64,000 nucleotides of DNA from Massilia sp. IC2-278. Lineage in GTDB: Bacteria; Pseudomonadota; Gammaproteobacteria; Burkholderiales; Burkholderiaceae_D. The translations under genes were made by a program, and so were the position numbers. The stretch spans positions 496,001 to 560,000 of the forward strand of contig NZ_JAJFES010000001.1 of NCBI RefSeq assembly GCF_020708045.1. Reading direction: 5' to 3'. Shown here piece by piece: positions 44,422 to 54,493 of the stretch (positions are counted from its first letter, which is position 1; the number at the start of each line of letters is the position of its first letter). The notes below the pieces were generated by a model. That model was given only the letters and a program-made list of their open reading frames with translations, had not been told where the DNA came from and made no database searches.

Positions 44422-44573
44422 CGCTAGCGGCACTGTCCATCCATACAGGCCGCGTGGCACGACAACGACAACCCGGTTTAGTTGCACCGTTTTGTGAGCG
44501 CATACAATGAGACGACTCAACGGGCCCAACAGGCCCTCGTGGGACGATTCTGTTTTCGAAACGGGAGACGGAA

Positions 44574-47405
44574 TTGGACAGTGCCAGCGAGTTCCTGCGC
44601 GTACTGCAGCACGAGCGATCGCTCAGCACCGCGCACCGTGCACTGCGCCTGCGCCTGGCGCATGCCGAGGCACTCCTTGACGACGTCCTGCTGCCGCAAC
44701 GGATCGAAGGCAGCGAAGCCATCTGCGGCGGCCTCGAATACCGCGTCTCCTGCGTCGCCAGCGACGCCACCCTGCCGCTGAAGGAACTGATCGCGCTGCC
44801 GGCCGAAATCCAGGTCGTCACCGACCGCGGCCAACTGCGCAGCATCTGCGGCATCGTCACCGAGGCCAGGTCCGGCGACGCCGACGGCGCCCTGGCCACC
44901 TACCAGCTGGTGCTGCGCGACGCCCTGTCGGTGATGGAAAAGCGCGTCAACAGCCGCATCTTCCGCTACCAGAACGAACTCGAGATCGTGCAGGTGCTGT
45001 TCGACGAATGGCGCCATGCAAACGCGGTGCTGGCCGGCGCCTTCGAATACGAGCTCGACCCGCTGTTCGACATGCGCCTGTATCCACCGCGCGAGCAGAC
45101 CATGCAGTACAACGAATCCGACACCGCCTTCGTGCGGCGCCTGCTGCGCCGGCGCGGCATTTCCTGGACCGTGCGCCCCGGGCGCAGCCGCGGCACCTCG
45201 GTCGACCCGCTACACGACCGCATCCCCGCCCACACGCTGGTGCTGTTTGCCGACGCTAATCACCTGCCCGAGAATGCCGCCGGCAGCGTGCGCTACCACC
45301 GCGACGACGTCACCGGCGAACGCGACACCATCACCCATTGGGGCGCGGCGCGCACCCTGCAGCCGGGCAGCGCCACCCGCCACAGCTGGGACTACAAGAA
45401 TCCCGGCGCGGCGCAGTTCATGTCGACCACGGCGCGCGCTAGCCACGACCAGGGCGGGCACGGCAACGGCCTCGCCGCCAGTCTCGACGACTACCTGATC
45501 GACACCCCGCACGCCGGCAACGACGTCGAGGACAGCTGGCGCCTGGGCCAGCTGCGCATGCAGCGCCACGAATTCGAGGCCAAGTGTTTTCACGGCGAAG
45601 GCAGCGTGCGCGACTTCTGCGCCGGGCAATACTTCACCTTGCAGGACCACCCGGAAATCGACACCCATCCGCTGGCGGAGCGGCAGTTCGTCATCACCGA
45701 AGTGCAGCTCAGCGCGCGCAACAACCTGCCGGGCGAGCTGTCGGCGCTGGCAGAGCGGCTGCTGGCGCAGAACGGCTGGCACGCCATGGCGGGCTTTTCA
45801 TCGTATTCTGCGGCGGGCTCCGCGCAGGCTTCTGCAAGCGAGCGCGCGGTGCGGGTGCGCTTTACGGCGGTACGGCGCAGCGTACCCATCGTGCCGGCCT
45901 ACGATCCGCGCGTCGACCTGCCGCACCCGCAGCTGCAAAGCGCGATCGTGGTCGGACCCCAGAACGAGGAAGTGCATTGCGACCGCCTGGGCCGGGTGAA
46001 GATCCGCTTTCCCGGCATGCGCACCGCAGACCATGAGCATGCGCACGGCGCCGGCGCCTCCGGCAGCGCGGCCGATTCGGCCTGGGTCCGCGTGGCCTCG
46101 AACTGGGCCGGCAACGGACCGGGCAGCCAGCAGCAGTTCGGCGCATTGACGCTGCCTCGGGTGGGCACGGAGGTGCTGGTGGCCTTTCTCGGCGGCGACC
46201 CGGACCGGCCGGTGATCCTGTCGCAGGTGTTCAACCAGAACGGCGAACCGCCTGCGCTCAGCGCCAATGGCGGCTTGCCGGGTAACCGTTATCTGTCCGG
46301 GCTGAAGAGCCGCGAGATCGGTGGGCAGCGTGGTAACCAGCTGCGATTCGACGATACGTGCGGGGAGATCAGCGCGAAAATAGGCAGCGATCATGCGCAT
46401 TCGGAACTCAATTTGGGCTGGCTTGCGCGCGCCCGTGAAGACGGACAGGGGCAGCCGCGCGGCGAGGGCGCCGAGCTACGCAGCGACAAAGCTGTTGCGG
46501 TGCGAGGAGGGCAGGGCATCCTGATCAGCGCCGAGCAGGGCGAGCACGAGCAGCTCGAGCGTGCTGGTCTCGTCGGGTTGGCTGAAGTGATGCAGGGCGT
46601 GCTGGAAGAACTGGAACGTCAGGCCATCAGCCATAACGAAGACGAAGAAGCCAAGCCGCGCCTGGCAGAACTGGTCGACAAGCTCAAACGCTGGCATGAA
46701 GGCTCGAACGTGGCGCCGGGCGCGGGCGGTGCGCCGATTGTTGCAGCAACGGGGCCAGCCGGGGTGCTGGTGGCAAGCGAAGACAACGTGGCCATCGGTG
46801 CACAAAGCAAGATCGATCTGGTGTCGGTAGCCGATACCGAACTGTCAGCCGGGCGCAACCTGTTCCTGCGGGCTGCCCGCAGCCTGAGCATGTTCGCGTA
46901 TTCACTGGGAGTGAAACTGGTGGCGGGGCGCGGAAACATCATGCTGCAGACGCACCAGGGGAATATCGAAATCAAGTCGGCGGGCCGTATCAGCCTGATC
47001 GCCGCAGAGGGCATCGACTTGCAGGCGCCGGAAGTCAAGGTCGTAGCGCAGGGGGCGCAGACTGTGTGGGGCGCAGGCTCGATCAATCAGCAGTGCACCT
47101 CCGAGCATCTGGTCCGGGCCGCCGTTGTCACACATGCCGGCGCTGCCGAGGCAGGGCCGGCAGGACTGGATCTGGTCCATGGTTCGCTTGAAACCGACGA
47201 ACGAATGGTTGTCATTGATCGACAGACCGGCCTTCCTGCAAAAGGGCGTCGCTACATTGCGCGTCATGAAGACGGTACCATGATTGAAGGCATTACCGAC
47301 GACGAAGGCCGCACTGATGTCCTTCAGGCGTATTCGCTTGGAGACATTGAGTTCCGGCTGCTACCGGAAGAGAGTGACAAGTCAAACGGTGCGAGCCTCG
47401 CATGA
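44574..47405 (+). CDS. vgrG: type VI secretion spike protein VgrG with DUF2345 and TTR-like extension
   Basis: A 943-residue spike from TTG 44574 (GGGAGACGGAA upstream). The gp27-like N-terminal base (about 15-430) has MQYNESDTAFVRRLLRRRG and FTLQDHPEIDTHPLAERQFVI. The gp5-like OB and needle part (about 440-600) has DRLGRVKIRFPG, WVRVASNWAG and LGGDPDRPVILSQVFN. A DUF2345 domain follows (about 640-840, LSAGRNLFLRAARSLSMFAY). The last 70 residues form a transthyretin-like adaptor (DRQTGLPAKGRRYIA, GITDDEGRTDVL) as used to dock lipase effectors. Its stop overlaps the lipase start (ATGA), which points to that protein as the cargo. Confidence 0.93.
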   Translation: MDSASEFLRVLQHERSLSTAHRALRLRLAHAEALLDDVLLPQRIEGSEAICGGLEYRVSCVASDATLPLKELIALPAEIQVVTDRGQLRSICGIVTEARSGDADGALATYQLVLRDALSVMEKRVNSRIFRYQNELEIVQVLFDEWRHANAVLAGAFEYELDPLFDMRLYPPREQTMQYNESDTAFVRRLLRRRGISWTVRPGRSRGTSVDPLHDRIPAHTLVLFADANHLPENAAGSVRYHRDDVTGERDTITHWGAARTLQPGSATRHSWDYKNPGAAQFMSTTARASHDQGGHGNGLAASLDDYLIDTPHAGNDVEDSWRLGQLRMQRHEFEAKCFHGEGSVRDFCAGQYFTLQDHPEIDTHPLAERQFVITEVQLSARNNLPGELSALAERLLAQNGWHAMAGFSSYSAAGSAQASASERAVRVRFTAVRRSVPIVPAYDPRVDLPHPQLQSAIVVGPQNEEVHCDRLGRVKIRFPGMRTADHEHAHGAGASGSAADSAWVRVASNWAGNGPGSQQQFGALTLPRVGTEVLVAFLGGDPDRPVILSQVFNQNGEPPALSANGGLPGNRYLSGLKSREIGGQRGNQLRFDDTCGEISAKIGSDHAHSELNLGWLARAREDGQGQPRGEGAELRSDKAVAVRGGQGILISAEQGEHEQLERAGLVGLAEVMQGVLEELERQAISHNEDEEAKPRLAELVDKLKRWHEGSNVAPGAGGAPIVAATGPAGVLVASEDNVAIGAQSKIDLVSVADTELSAGRNLFLRAARSLSMFAYSLGVKLVAGRGNIMLQTHQGNIEIKSAGRISLIAAEGIDLQAPEVKVVAQGAQTVWGAGSINQQCTSEHLVRAAVVTHAGAAEAGPAGLDLVHGSLETDERMVVIDRQTGLPAKGRRYIARHEDGTMIEGITDDEGRTDVLQAYSLGDIEFRLLPEESDKSNGASLA

Positions 47406-49192
47406 GCGAGCCGACTCGTCCGATTCGCCAGCCCACGGTCGATATCGATGGCAGTCTGGTTGCGCATAGCGTCGCTACCCCTAAATCGTTCCGAATGCGT
47501 GCGAAGGTGACGGTGGGATCGCATAAGGTCATTCCCGTGATCTTCGTGCCAGGGATCATGGGGTCGAATCTGCGTGCCCGTACGGAGCCATCAAAGGCGC
47601 GGACTTCGGCCTCGGAGTCATCCGGGCGAAACGTGAAGCAGCTGAACGATGTGCAGGCGATCGCCGCGAGAACGGGCGAGAAGCCGGATACAGATGCGGA
47701 TGGCCCAGCCTGGCGCGCACCGAACGGGACAGTGGAGGGCTTGCGCGAAGCCCGGAAATGGAAGAGACGGACGCCAGCAACGAGGCAACGAATATTAAAT
47801 CCTGCGGCGCTGGAAGTCGACGATGCGGGAGAACTCGAGAACGAAGTGGCGGGACTAAGTCTGACTGAGCTGCGTTCACGCGGCTGGGGCGAAGTCCATG
47901 CTGACTCATACTGGATTGTCCTTGAAAAGCTTCAGACCTATCTTGATAAGACGTTCCAGATCGATAAGCGCGGACAGCGCGAGATACGCGTCCACTGGAA
48001 GCGGGTGATGCAATGCAGTCCGTCGAGTTGGGGCGTACGGACTGTAGAACGGGTGACCGAATCGGAACTGGAAAACTTCGCGCGCTTCCAGTATCCAGTA
48101 TATGCAGTTGGCTACAACTGGTTGGAATCGTGCGCCGTATCGGCCCAACGCCTCAACCGCAGGATCGATGAAATCAAAGCGTTCTGGCGTTCGCGCAAGC
48201 ATGAATGCGAACATGTCATCCTTGTCACTCACTCGATGGGCGGTCTGGTTGCCAGGTCGTGCGCACGCATGCGCGCTGCCGACTCATCAGGCTCGTCCGA
48301 TATCGCCGGCATTATCCATGGGGTCATGCCCGCATTTGGCGCGCCTGTTGCCTATAGACGCATCGCGTGCGGCACTGAAAGTACGCGATACACGAATGGA
48401 CTGGTCGATAATGTCAAAGCCAGTCGATTTGCAGAAATCGCAGGCGTGACACCAGAGGAAACGACAGCCGTCATGGCGACCGCCCCGGGGGTTTTGGAAT
48501 TACTCCCTAACCATTTGTATCCAAGACCATGGATTCTGATAAAGACACTCACCCGTGTCGAGAACGCCGATAAAGAACAGGAAATATTTGGGCTGCCGAG
48601 AGGTAATCCATATGATTTCTATAGGGACACCCAGTCGTGGTACCGGCTTATCAACCCGAACTTTGCTGATCCTGGTGGTTTATATAAGGGGAAATCGGGA
48701 GGAATAAAAGAGGCAATCGACAAAGCAGTAAATACCGCTGAAAAGTTTCATCAATCGATTCTCGAACGACCTCCGGACACAAACGGCGACGCCGCTGCAA
48801 AAGCCTGGTATCACCCGAATACCTATGCGTTTTATGGCGTCGACGAAGAGCGGCTTTCGTATGGCACCGTGCAGTGGGCCGCAAGGGTCCCCTCTGGCCA
48901 GGGCGTTGCGCTCACGCCAGGAAACGTACGCAATGCTCACCTTGTAGGGCAAGCCGCTAACGGCGCACGCGAAGTGCTTGTCGAAGACCGTTTGAAACTC
49001 AAGTTCACCGTTTGGGGACAGGATGCGCACGGTGACGATACGGTGCCGGGCAGGTCGGGCGCTGGAGCAAACGACGGCGTACGCGCAGCTTTTGCCGCTC
49101 GTGGTTTTGGGCATCAGGACAGTTTCACAAACGACGCGATGCTTTTGCTGACGCGTCATTTGATTGTCAAGATTGTCCAAGGCATCAAATGA
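47402..49192 (+). CDS. type VI secretion lipase effector (Tle-type alpha/beta hydrolase)
   Basis: A 596-residue alpha/beta hydrolase. VIPVIFVPGIMGSNLRAR near residue 45 is the oxyanion strand shared with LCAT/PGAP1-like lipases, and ILVTHSMGGLVARSCAR at about 275-288 is the nucleophile elbow with Ser near 278 (Thr replaces the first Gly of GxSxG). WGQDAHGDDTVPGRSG probably holds the acid, and a late GHQDSFTND the histidine. It likely cleaves phospholipids in rival cells after delivery by the upstream VgrG. The Tli4-like gene downstream, overlapping by four bases, is its expected immunity protein, which suggests the Tle4 group. The region has lower GC than the core. Confidence 0.85.
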   Translation: MSEPTRPIRQPTVDIDGSLVAHSVATPKSFRMRAKVTVGSHKVIPVIFVPGIMGSNLRARTEPSKARTSASESSGRNVKQLNDVQAIAARTGEKPDTDADGPAWRAPNGTVEGLREARKWKRRTPATRQRILNPAALEVDDAGELENEVAGLSLTELRSRGWGEVHADSYWIVLEKLQTYLDKTFQIDKRGQREIRVHWKRVMQCSPSSWGVRTVERVTESELENFARFQYPVYAVGYNWLESCAVSAQRLNRRIDEIKAFWRSRKHECEHVILVTHSMGGLVARSCARMRAADSSGSSDIAGIIHGVMPAFGAPVAYRRIACGTESTRYTNGLVDNVKASRFAEIAGVTPEETTAVMATAPGVLELLPNHLYPRPWILIKTLTRVENADKEQEIFGLPRGNPYDFYRDTQSWYRLINPNFADPGGLYKGKSGGIKEAIDKAVNTAEKFHQSILERPPDTNGDAAAKAWYHPNTYAFYGVDEERLSYGTVQWAARVPSGQGVALTPGNVRNAHLVGQAANGAREVLVEDRLKLKFTVWGQDAHGDDTVPGRSGAGANDGVRAAFAARGFGHQDSFTNDAMLLLTRHLIVKIVQGIK

Positions 49193-50880
49193 AGCTCGCT
49201 GTCGGGAAGTGCGCAAAGTGGCTGCTTGCGCTCGTCATTGCCGGTACGGTTGGCTTCATGTATGTCAGGTCCGTCCACAGCAGTCAGGATACAAGGAAGG
49301 CGGGAGCGATGAGCGATAAGATGAAGACCGTATGCGCAGGCCGGTTGCTTATCGATTTGCCGGAGATTGCACAGGTTACGATGAAGATGGTCAATCTCGA
49401 CGGCTTTGAAGTAACTTGGCAGGAAGAGACCGCCAGCCAGTTTTCCCGGTTTATCCAGGAACGCGAAGTAAAACTCGGGTCGTCACTCAACATGCTGGGA
49501 CGGAAAAACATCGAACTCAGCAAGGAGATTCGCGAACCCGGTTCATTGGGAAGAGTATTCGTCCATAGTCGATACCGCGGATATGAGATGCGCAACGATC
49601 AGCGCGTCTATTTCGAAACCGTGACAATCGAGGGCCATATCAACAGGAACGGGGTGACTCATAGCTTTCATAGTGAAGGCGATGATGCAAAGCGTCTTCC
49701 TGTAGTGATCTCCCTGATGGGGCAACTCGTCAGCCAGACAAAAGACGGGCTTCCCAGCGCGCCGGGTTTTTGTCTCGACGGAGCATTGATCGCCGACCCG
49801 TTCGATACCAAGCGTCACGAAAGTGTGACCGTCTTCGCCACGTTGCCGGGGTATCCCGACATTACGTTGGCGTTCTGGACCAACACTGGGCTGCATCAGG
49901 GACCAGGCTTGATCGAACGCGATGAGGCCGCAACGGATGCCCTGACGCGCGCGCGTTCGCGAATATTGCGCTCAGGCGTACGGACGATTGGCGGGTTTGC
50001 TGGTGAGGAGGTGGCGGTTAGAACGACCGAACTGAATTTTTCGACGAACTTCAGTTTTGCTTGGGAAACTGGCGGTAGCGCGGATGACGCCTTCGTTCCA
50101 CGCTTGCTTCTTGAACTCGATACCGGTGTCAATCCCCGGTCAGGCGGAAAGCCGGTCCAATCCAGCCTCAACGAAGAAGCGGTAACCCGATTATGGGACA
50201 GGATTTCATCGAGTGTGCGTCTGCGGCTGACTCGCCCTGTTGAGGTCGCCCAGAGCACGCCTTTGGCGTCTCCACTAGGCATCTACGTAGAAGCAGGCAA
50301 ACGCTGCCCACAGAGCGGTTGGTGGTCGTGCAGCGAGCCGAATGATAATCTCGCAGTCCTTGGCGGGCAGCGCCAATACTTCTGCAAGGGTCAGAAACTG
50401 CCACAAGCCTTGCTCTTGCCCCCTCAATCGCTCTGGCAGAAAGTGCGCGGCCTGCAGCCCAGCTATGAGGCGAGTACGCGGACTACCTGGAAGCTGGTCG
50501 ACAAACGCGAGCGCGATCGGATTTCATCGCCTGTGCCGTTGGCACAGGCGTCCCTCGCAGCGCAAACCGGCAGTGGGAATGCGATTGATAGCGCGAAGTC
50601 ACGCGTTCAGCCAGGAGTTCCGATCGGGTGTGTTGCCAGGACCGGTATGCAGTGCCCGGCCTCGGGTTGGTGGCGCTGCGAGGAGTCGCATGCACTCGAC
50701 GGTACCCGTTGGTTCGCCGCTGGCGCGCTCTTGCCAGCTGCAACGTTCAAGATATCTTCCACGACGTTCGGCCATCCGTTTGGCAAGGCGCAGGCGATCC
50801 AACGACGTAGTGTGTGGCAACTGGTACGGCACGCCGGTGCGCCGGGTTCGCGTGACCAAGGATCTCCTGCTGACGTCTAG
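49189..50880 (+). CDS. Tli4-like type VI immunity protein with duplicated Cys/Trp C-terminal module
   Basis: A 563-residue envelope protein coupled to the lipase (ATGA). An N-terminal membrane anchor (WLLALVIAGTVGFMYV) is followed by the Tli4-type body: MKTVCAGRLLIDLPEIAQV, APGFCLDGALIADPF, and RTIGGFAGEEVAVR. From about residue 365 two related modules appear, each with CPxSGWWxC followed by LP-A and a WQLV- or WKLV-type ending. These repeats are not part of the usual Tli4 length (about 350 residues) and are linked by a Ser/Gln-rich stretch. The role is to neutralise the lipase in the periplasm. The function of the extra modules is unknown. Confidence 0.82.
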   Translation: MKLAVGKCAKWLLALVIAGTVGFMYVRSVHSSQDTRKAGAMSDKMKTVCAGRLLIDLPEIAQVTMKMVNLDGFEVTWQEETASQFSRFIQEREVKLGSSLNMLGRKNIELSKEIREPGSLGRVFVHSRYRGYEMRNDQRVYFETVTIEGHINRNGVTHSFHSEGDDAKRLPVVISLMGQLVSQTKDGLPSAPGFCLDGALIADPFDTKRHESVTVFATLPGYPDITLAFWTNTGLHQGPGLIERDEAATDALTRARSRILRSGVRTIGGFAGEEVAVRTTELNFSTNFSFAWETGGSADDAFVPRLLLELDTGVNPRSGGKPVQSSLNEEAVTRLWDRISSSVRLRLTRPVEVAQSTPLASPLGIYVEAGKRCPQSGWWSCSEPNDNLAVLGGQRQYFCKGQKLPQALLLPPQSLWQKVRGLQPSYEASTRTTWKLVDKRERDRISSPVPLAQASLAAQTGSGNAIDSAKSRVQPGVPIGCVARTGMQCPASGWWRCEESHALDGTRWFAAGALLPAATFKISSTTFGHPFGKAQAIQRRSVWQLVRHAGAPGSRDQGSPADV

Positions 50881-50980
50881 GTAAGTCGCGTACGACACAA
50901 AGCCGTTGACTCTGGTGTTAGCCATTTCTATCGTTCTTTAGAGTACTTTCAGTAATGGTAACCAATGCGCGAGGCGGTAC

Positions 50981-52119
50981 ATGAAAGCCTTTCCAAAACT
51001 GTGGTGGATCGCAGCGCTGGTTGTAAGCATGATTACGCTCTATGGAACTTGGAGCGTTGCGGACATGCGCAATCAACCTGAAGTTCTTCGCATTACAGAA
51101 CGGATGAAGACTGTGTGCGTTGGCAGGTTATTGGTTGACCTACCAGAGGAGGCGGAGGTTGAACTGTTTCGGCCACGAGTCCATGGTTTCGACATCAATT
51201 CCTTTCATGAGTCGGACGATGCGTTCCATTCTCGTGCTGCTGAGCGCGCGTCGCAACTCAGGGCAATACCAGATCGATTGGGCGGCAGCAGGAATTTGGA
51301 AACAGTAAACGAAGTTAAAACTGAAGCTGGTCTGGTTGGGAAGATATTCGTGCACGGTCGCACGATAACAGAAGGCACGCGAGCCAAGGGATTGGAGATT
51401 GAGCGCTACCGATACGAAAACATCAATCTTGAAGGGTTGGTACATCTGATGGGACCAGCTTCGATATCACTGGGACCAACTTTAGTCTACAGTTTGTAGG
51501 CGATTTATCAAAGCTGATCGACCGACTGATACCCAACACAACGAATCGAATACCGATTGCACCAGGATTTTGTATCGATCGTGCTTACATCCAAGAGCCC
51601 CTTTCCGCGAGTCAGAGCGAAGAAGTCATGATGGCAGCCCGCCTTCCCAGTTATCCAGACGTCGAATTCCTGCTGATCGTGGCAGCCGGCGTCGAACCGG
51701 CGGAACAGGGTTTGCTCGAGCGAAATCGTGACTCGCATGGATGGAGGTCGACATTTGAAACGAACCGCGTGTCGGTAATCCGCGCCGCGTCCCGGACTAT
51801 CGGTGGAATCGCAGGTGAGGAGCTCGTGCAACGATTTGCTGAAGACAATTCGACCACTGCGTATGGTTTTTGGTGGGAGGTAGACGGTATAAGGGACAAT
51901 GTATTGGTCCCACATCTTTCCTTCACCATGGACACGGGCAAGGGTCGGCATGGCCCCGTTCCGTCCTCCTTGTCGGAATCCGTTGCACTTGCTCTCTGGG
52001 ATAAAATATCGTCCAGCATCCGGGTGCGCCCGACGGTGGGAACGCATTCAACCACGGCGCAAGTGCGCCTGAATCCTGTCGGCGCCGGATTGGCGGATCA
52101 AGCGCCAGCCCGACGCTGA
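50981..52119 (+). pseudogene. second Tli4-like immunity gene, broken by a one-base frameshift
   Basis: From ATG 50981 the protein begins with an anchor (WWIAALVVSMITLYGTW) and MKTVCVGRLLVDLPEEAEV, clearly related to the intact gene upstream. The frame ends early at 51499, but in another frame from about 51436 the homology resumes (GTNFSLQFVGDL, IAPGFCIDRAYIQEP, RTIGGIAGEELVQRF, IRVRPTVG) and runs to 52119. Restoring one G in the GGG at 51434-51436 rejoins both parts. The repaired protein of about 380 residues lacks the Cys/Trp modules of its neighbour. It may be an orphan immunity gene in decay, or a sequencing error. Confidence 0.78.
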
Positions 52120-52131
52120 GCCACTGCTCCG

Positions 52132-54489
52132 ATGCGCTGCGCCATCCTCGGCTTCGTCGCAGGCGCAGCCTTCCTGCAAACACGCCCCGCGCTGCCCGAC
52201 CCCTGGCACCTGCTAGCCTGTGCGCTCGCCGCGTTCGTGTTGCTGCTGGCCCTGCGCGGACCACTGCGTGCCGCCTGCGCCGGCGGCCTGCTCGGCTTCT
52301 GCTGGGCCGCTTTCCTCGCACACGCGGCCTTGTCGCACGAGCTGCCCAAGGCCGACGAAGGCCGCGACATCCAGCTCATCGGCACCATCGCCAACCTGCC
52401 GCACGACTTCGGCGAGGGCGTGCGCTTCCACCTCGACGTCGAGACCGCACTGACCGCTGCCGCACAAGTCCCGCCGAAGCTGGCCTTGTCGTGGTATGGC
52501 GCTCCATCAGGGGCCAGCACCATCCGCCCCGGAGCGCGCTGGCGCCTGACGGTACGCCTGCAGCGCCCGCACGGCAACGCCAATCCTTACGGCTTCGACT
52601 ACGAAGCCTGGCTGCTGGGGCAGGGCGTGCGCGCCACCGGCTACGTGCGGCCGAATGGCGACAACCGCCGCCTCGACGCCTTTGTCCCCACGCCATCGAA
52701 CCTGGTCGAGCGCAGCCGCGACGCCCTGCGCGCACGCATCATGGAAGCCCTGGGCGGCAAGCCGTATGCGCCGGTGATCGTGGCGCTGGTGATCGGCGAC
52801 CAGCGCGGCATCGAGCAGGCCGACTGGGACATCTTCAACCGCACCGGCGTCAGTCACCTGGTCGCCATCTCGGGTTTGCACATCACGATGATCGCAGGGC
52901 TGGCCGCGTGGGCCGCCGCCAGCCTGTGGCGCCGCTCGTTCTTCACGCGCGCGCAGCTGCCGTTGCTGCTGCCCACGCAAAAGGTGGCGGCCCTGGCCGG
53001 CGCCACGGCCGCGCTGCTGTACGTGCTGCTGGCCGGCTTCGGCGTGCCGGCCCAGCGCACCCTGTACATGCTGTCGGTGGTGGCCCTGGCCCTGTGGTGC
53101 GGGCGACTGGCCAGCGTCTCGCACGTGCTCTGCCTGGCGCTGGGACTGGTGGTGGTGCTCGACCCGTGGTGCCTGCTGTGGCCGGGCTTCTGGCTCTCGT
53201 TCGGCGCGGTGGGCGTGATCCTGTTCGCCGGCGTCGGGCGGATCGCGCGCCAGGAGCAGGGCTGGCGCGGCGCGCTGCGCCTGGCCGCGCGCACCCAGTA
53301 CGCGGTGACGCTCGGCCTGGTGCCGGTCACGCTGCTGCTGTTCGCGCAGGTGTCGTTGATCGGGCCGCTGGCGAATGCGGTCGCGATTCCGGTGGTGAGC
53401 TTCGTGGTGACGCCGCTGGCGCTGGCGGGCAGCCTGCTGCCGGCGCCCTTGTCGGCGCCGGTGCTGCTCCTGGCCCACCTTGCCATCGAGGCCCTGGCCG
53501 CCGTGCTGGGCTGGCTGGCGGCGCTGCCGCATGCCGTATGGAGCGCGCCCAGTCCGCCGCCCTGGCTGTTCCTGCTGGCGCTGGGGGGCACCGCCTGGAT
53601 GCTGGCGCCGCGCGGCTGGCCGCACAGGTGGGTCGGCGCCGTCTCCTGGCTGCCGCTGTTCGCGCTGCTGCCAACGCACCCGCCACCCGGCCAGTTCCGC
53701 GTTACCGCCTTCGACGTCGGCCAGGGCATGGCGCTGCTGGTCGAGACCGAACGGCACCGCCTGCTGTACGACACCGGTCCGCAATACGCCGCCACCCAGA
53801 ACGGCGCCACCCGCGTGCTGCTGCCGTACCTGCGGGCGCGCGGCATCCACCGGCTCGATGGCATGATCGTCAGCCACAGTGATGTCGACCACGCGAGCGG
53901 CGCGCTGACGCTGCTCGAAGCGCTGCGGGTGGACTGGATGGCGAGTTCGCTCGCCCCAGGCCATCCGGCGGTGCGCAAGGCGCAGTCAGGGCACCGGCGC
54001 TGCGTGGCCGGCCAGCGCTGGGAATGGGACGGCGTCGCCTTCGAGATGCTGCAGCCGGACGAGGCCAGCTATGCCGATCCGGGCCTGAAGGCGAACGCGC
54101 GCAGCTGCACGCTGCGCATTTCGGCGCACGGGCGCGCCATCCTGCTGGCCGCCGACATCGAGGCGGCGCAGGAGGCGCAGCTGCTGGCATCGGCGCCCGA
54201 CCGCCTGCGCGCCGACGTGCTGCTGGCGCCGCACCACGGCAGCGGCACCTCGTCGACGCCGGCCTTCCTGGCGGCGGTGCAGCCGTCGATCGGCGTGTTC
54301 CAGGTAGGTCATCGTAACCGCTACAAGCACCCGAAGAAACAGGTCTACGAGCGCTACGGCGAGTTGGGCATCCGCCGCTTGCGTACCGATCGATCCGGCG
54401 CGCTGGTGTTCGACTTCGGCGAGGGCGCCGAGGATATCGCGGTCAGCGCCTACCGGCGCGAGCAGGCCCGCTACTGGCACGGGCGCTGA
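52132..54489 (+). CDS. comEC: DNA internalisation protein ComEC/Rec2
   Basis: A 785-residue inner membrane protein for uptake of transforming DNA. The N-terminal part has membrane helices and an OB-like segment (RDIQLIGTIANLPHDFGEG). The competence domain (about 215-500) includes RTGVSHLVAISGLHITMIAGL and VPAQRTLYMLSVVALALW. The C-terminal metallo-beta-lactamase-like nuclease domain (about 520-760) has VTAFDVGQGMALLVETE, DGMIVSHSDVDHASGAL and LLAPHHGSGTSSTPAFL. The start lies 12 bases after the broken immunity gene, so the type VI island abuts the comEC 5' end. Confidence 0.94.
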   Translation: MRCAILGFVAGAAFLQTRPALPDPWHLLACALAAFVLLLALRGPLRAACAGGLLGFCWAAFLAHAALSHELPKADEGRDIQLIGTIANLPHDFGEGVRFHLDVETALTAAAQVPPKLALSWYGAPSGASTIRPGARWRLTVRLQRPHGNANPYGFDYEAWLLGQGVRATGYVRPNGDNRRLDAFVPTPSNLVERSRDALRARIMEALGGKPYAPVIVALVIGDQRGIEQADWDIFNRTGVSHLVAISGLHITMIAGLAAWAAASLWRRSFFTRAQLPLLLPTQKVAALAGATAALLYVLLAGFGVPAQRTLYMLSVVALALWCGRLASVSHVLCLALGLVVVLDPWCLLWPGFWLSFGAVGVILFAGVGRIARQEQGWRGALRLAARTQYAVTLGLVPVTLLLFAQVSLIGPLANAVAIPVVSFVVTPLALAGSLLPAPLSAPVLLLAHLAIEALAAVLGWLAALPHAVWSAPSPPPWLFLLALGGTAWMLAPRGWPHRWVGAVSWLPLFALLPTHPPPGQFRVTAFDVGQGMALLVETERHRLLYDTGPQYAATQNGATRVLLPYLRARGIHRLDGMIVSHSDVDHASGALTLLEALRVDWMASSLAPGHPAVRKAQSGHRRCVAGQRWEWDGVAFEMLQPDEASYADPGLKANARSCTLRISAHGRAILLAADIEAAQEAQLLASAPDRLRADVLLAPHHGSGTSSTPAFLAAVQPSIGVFQVGHRNRYKHPKKQVYERYGELGIRRLRTDRSGALVFDFGEGAEDIAVSAYRREQARYWHGR

Positions 54490-54493
54490 CGCT

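Noticed and set aside
44482-44508. TTGCAC and TACAAT as a promoter for vgrG
   Set aside because: The spacer is only 15 bases and such words are common by chance; not strong enough to list.
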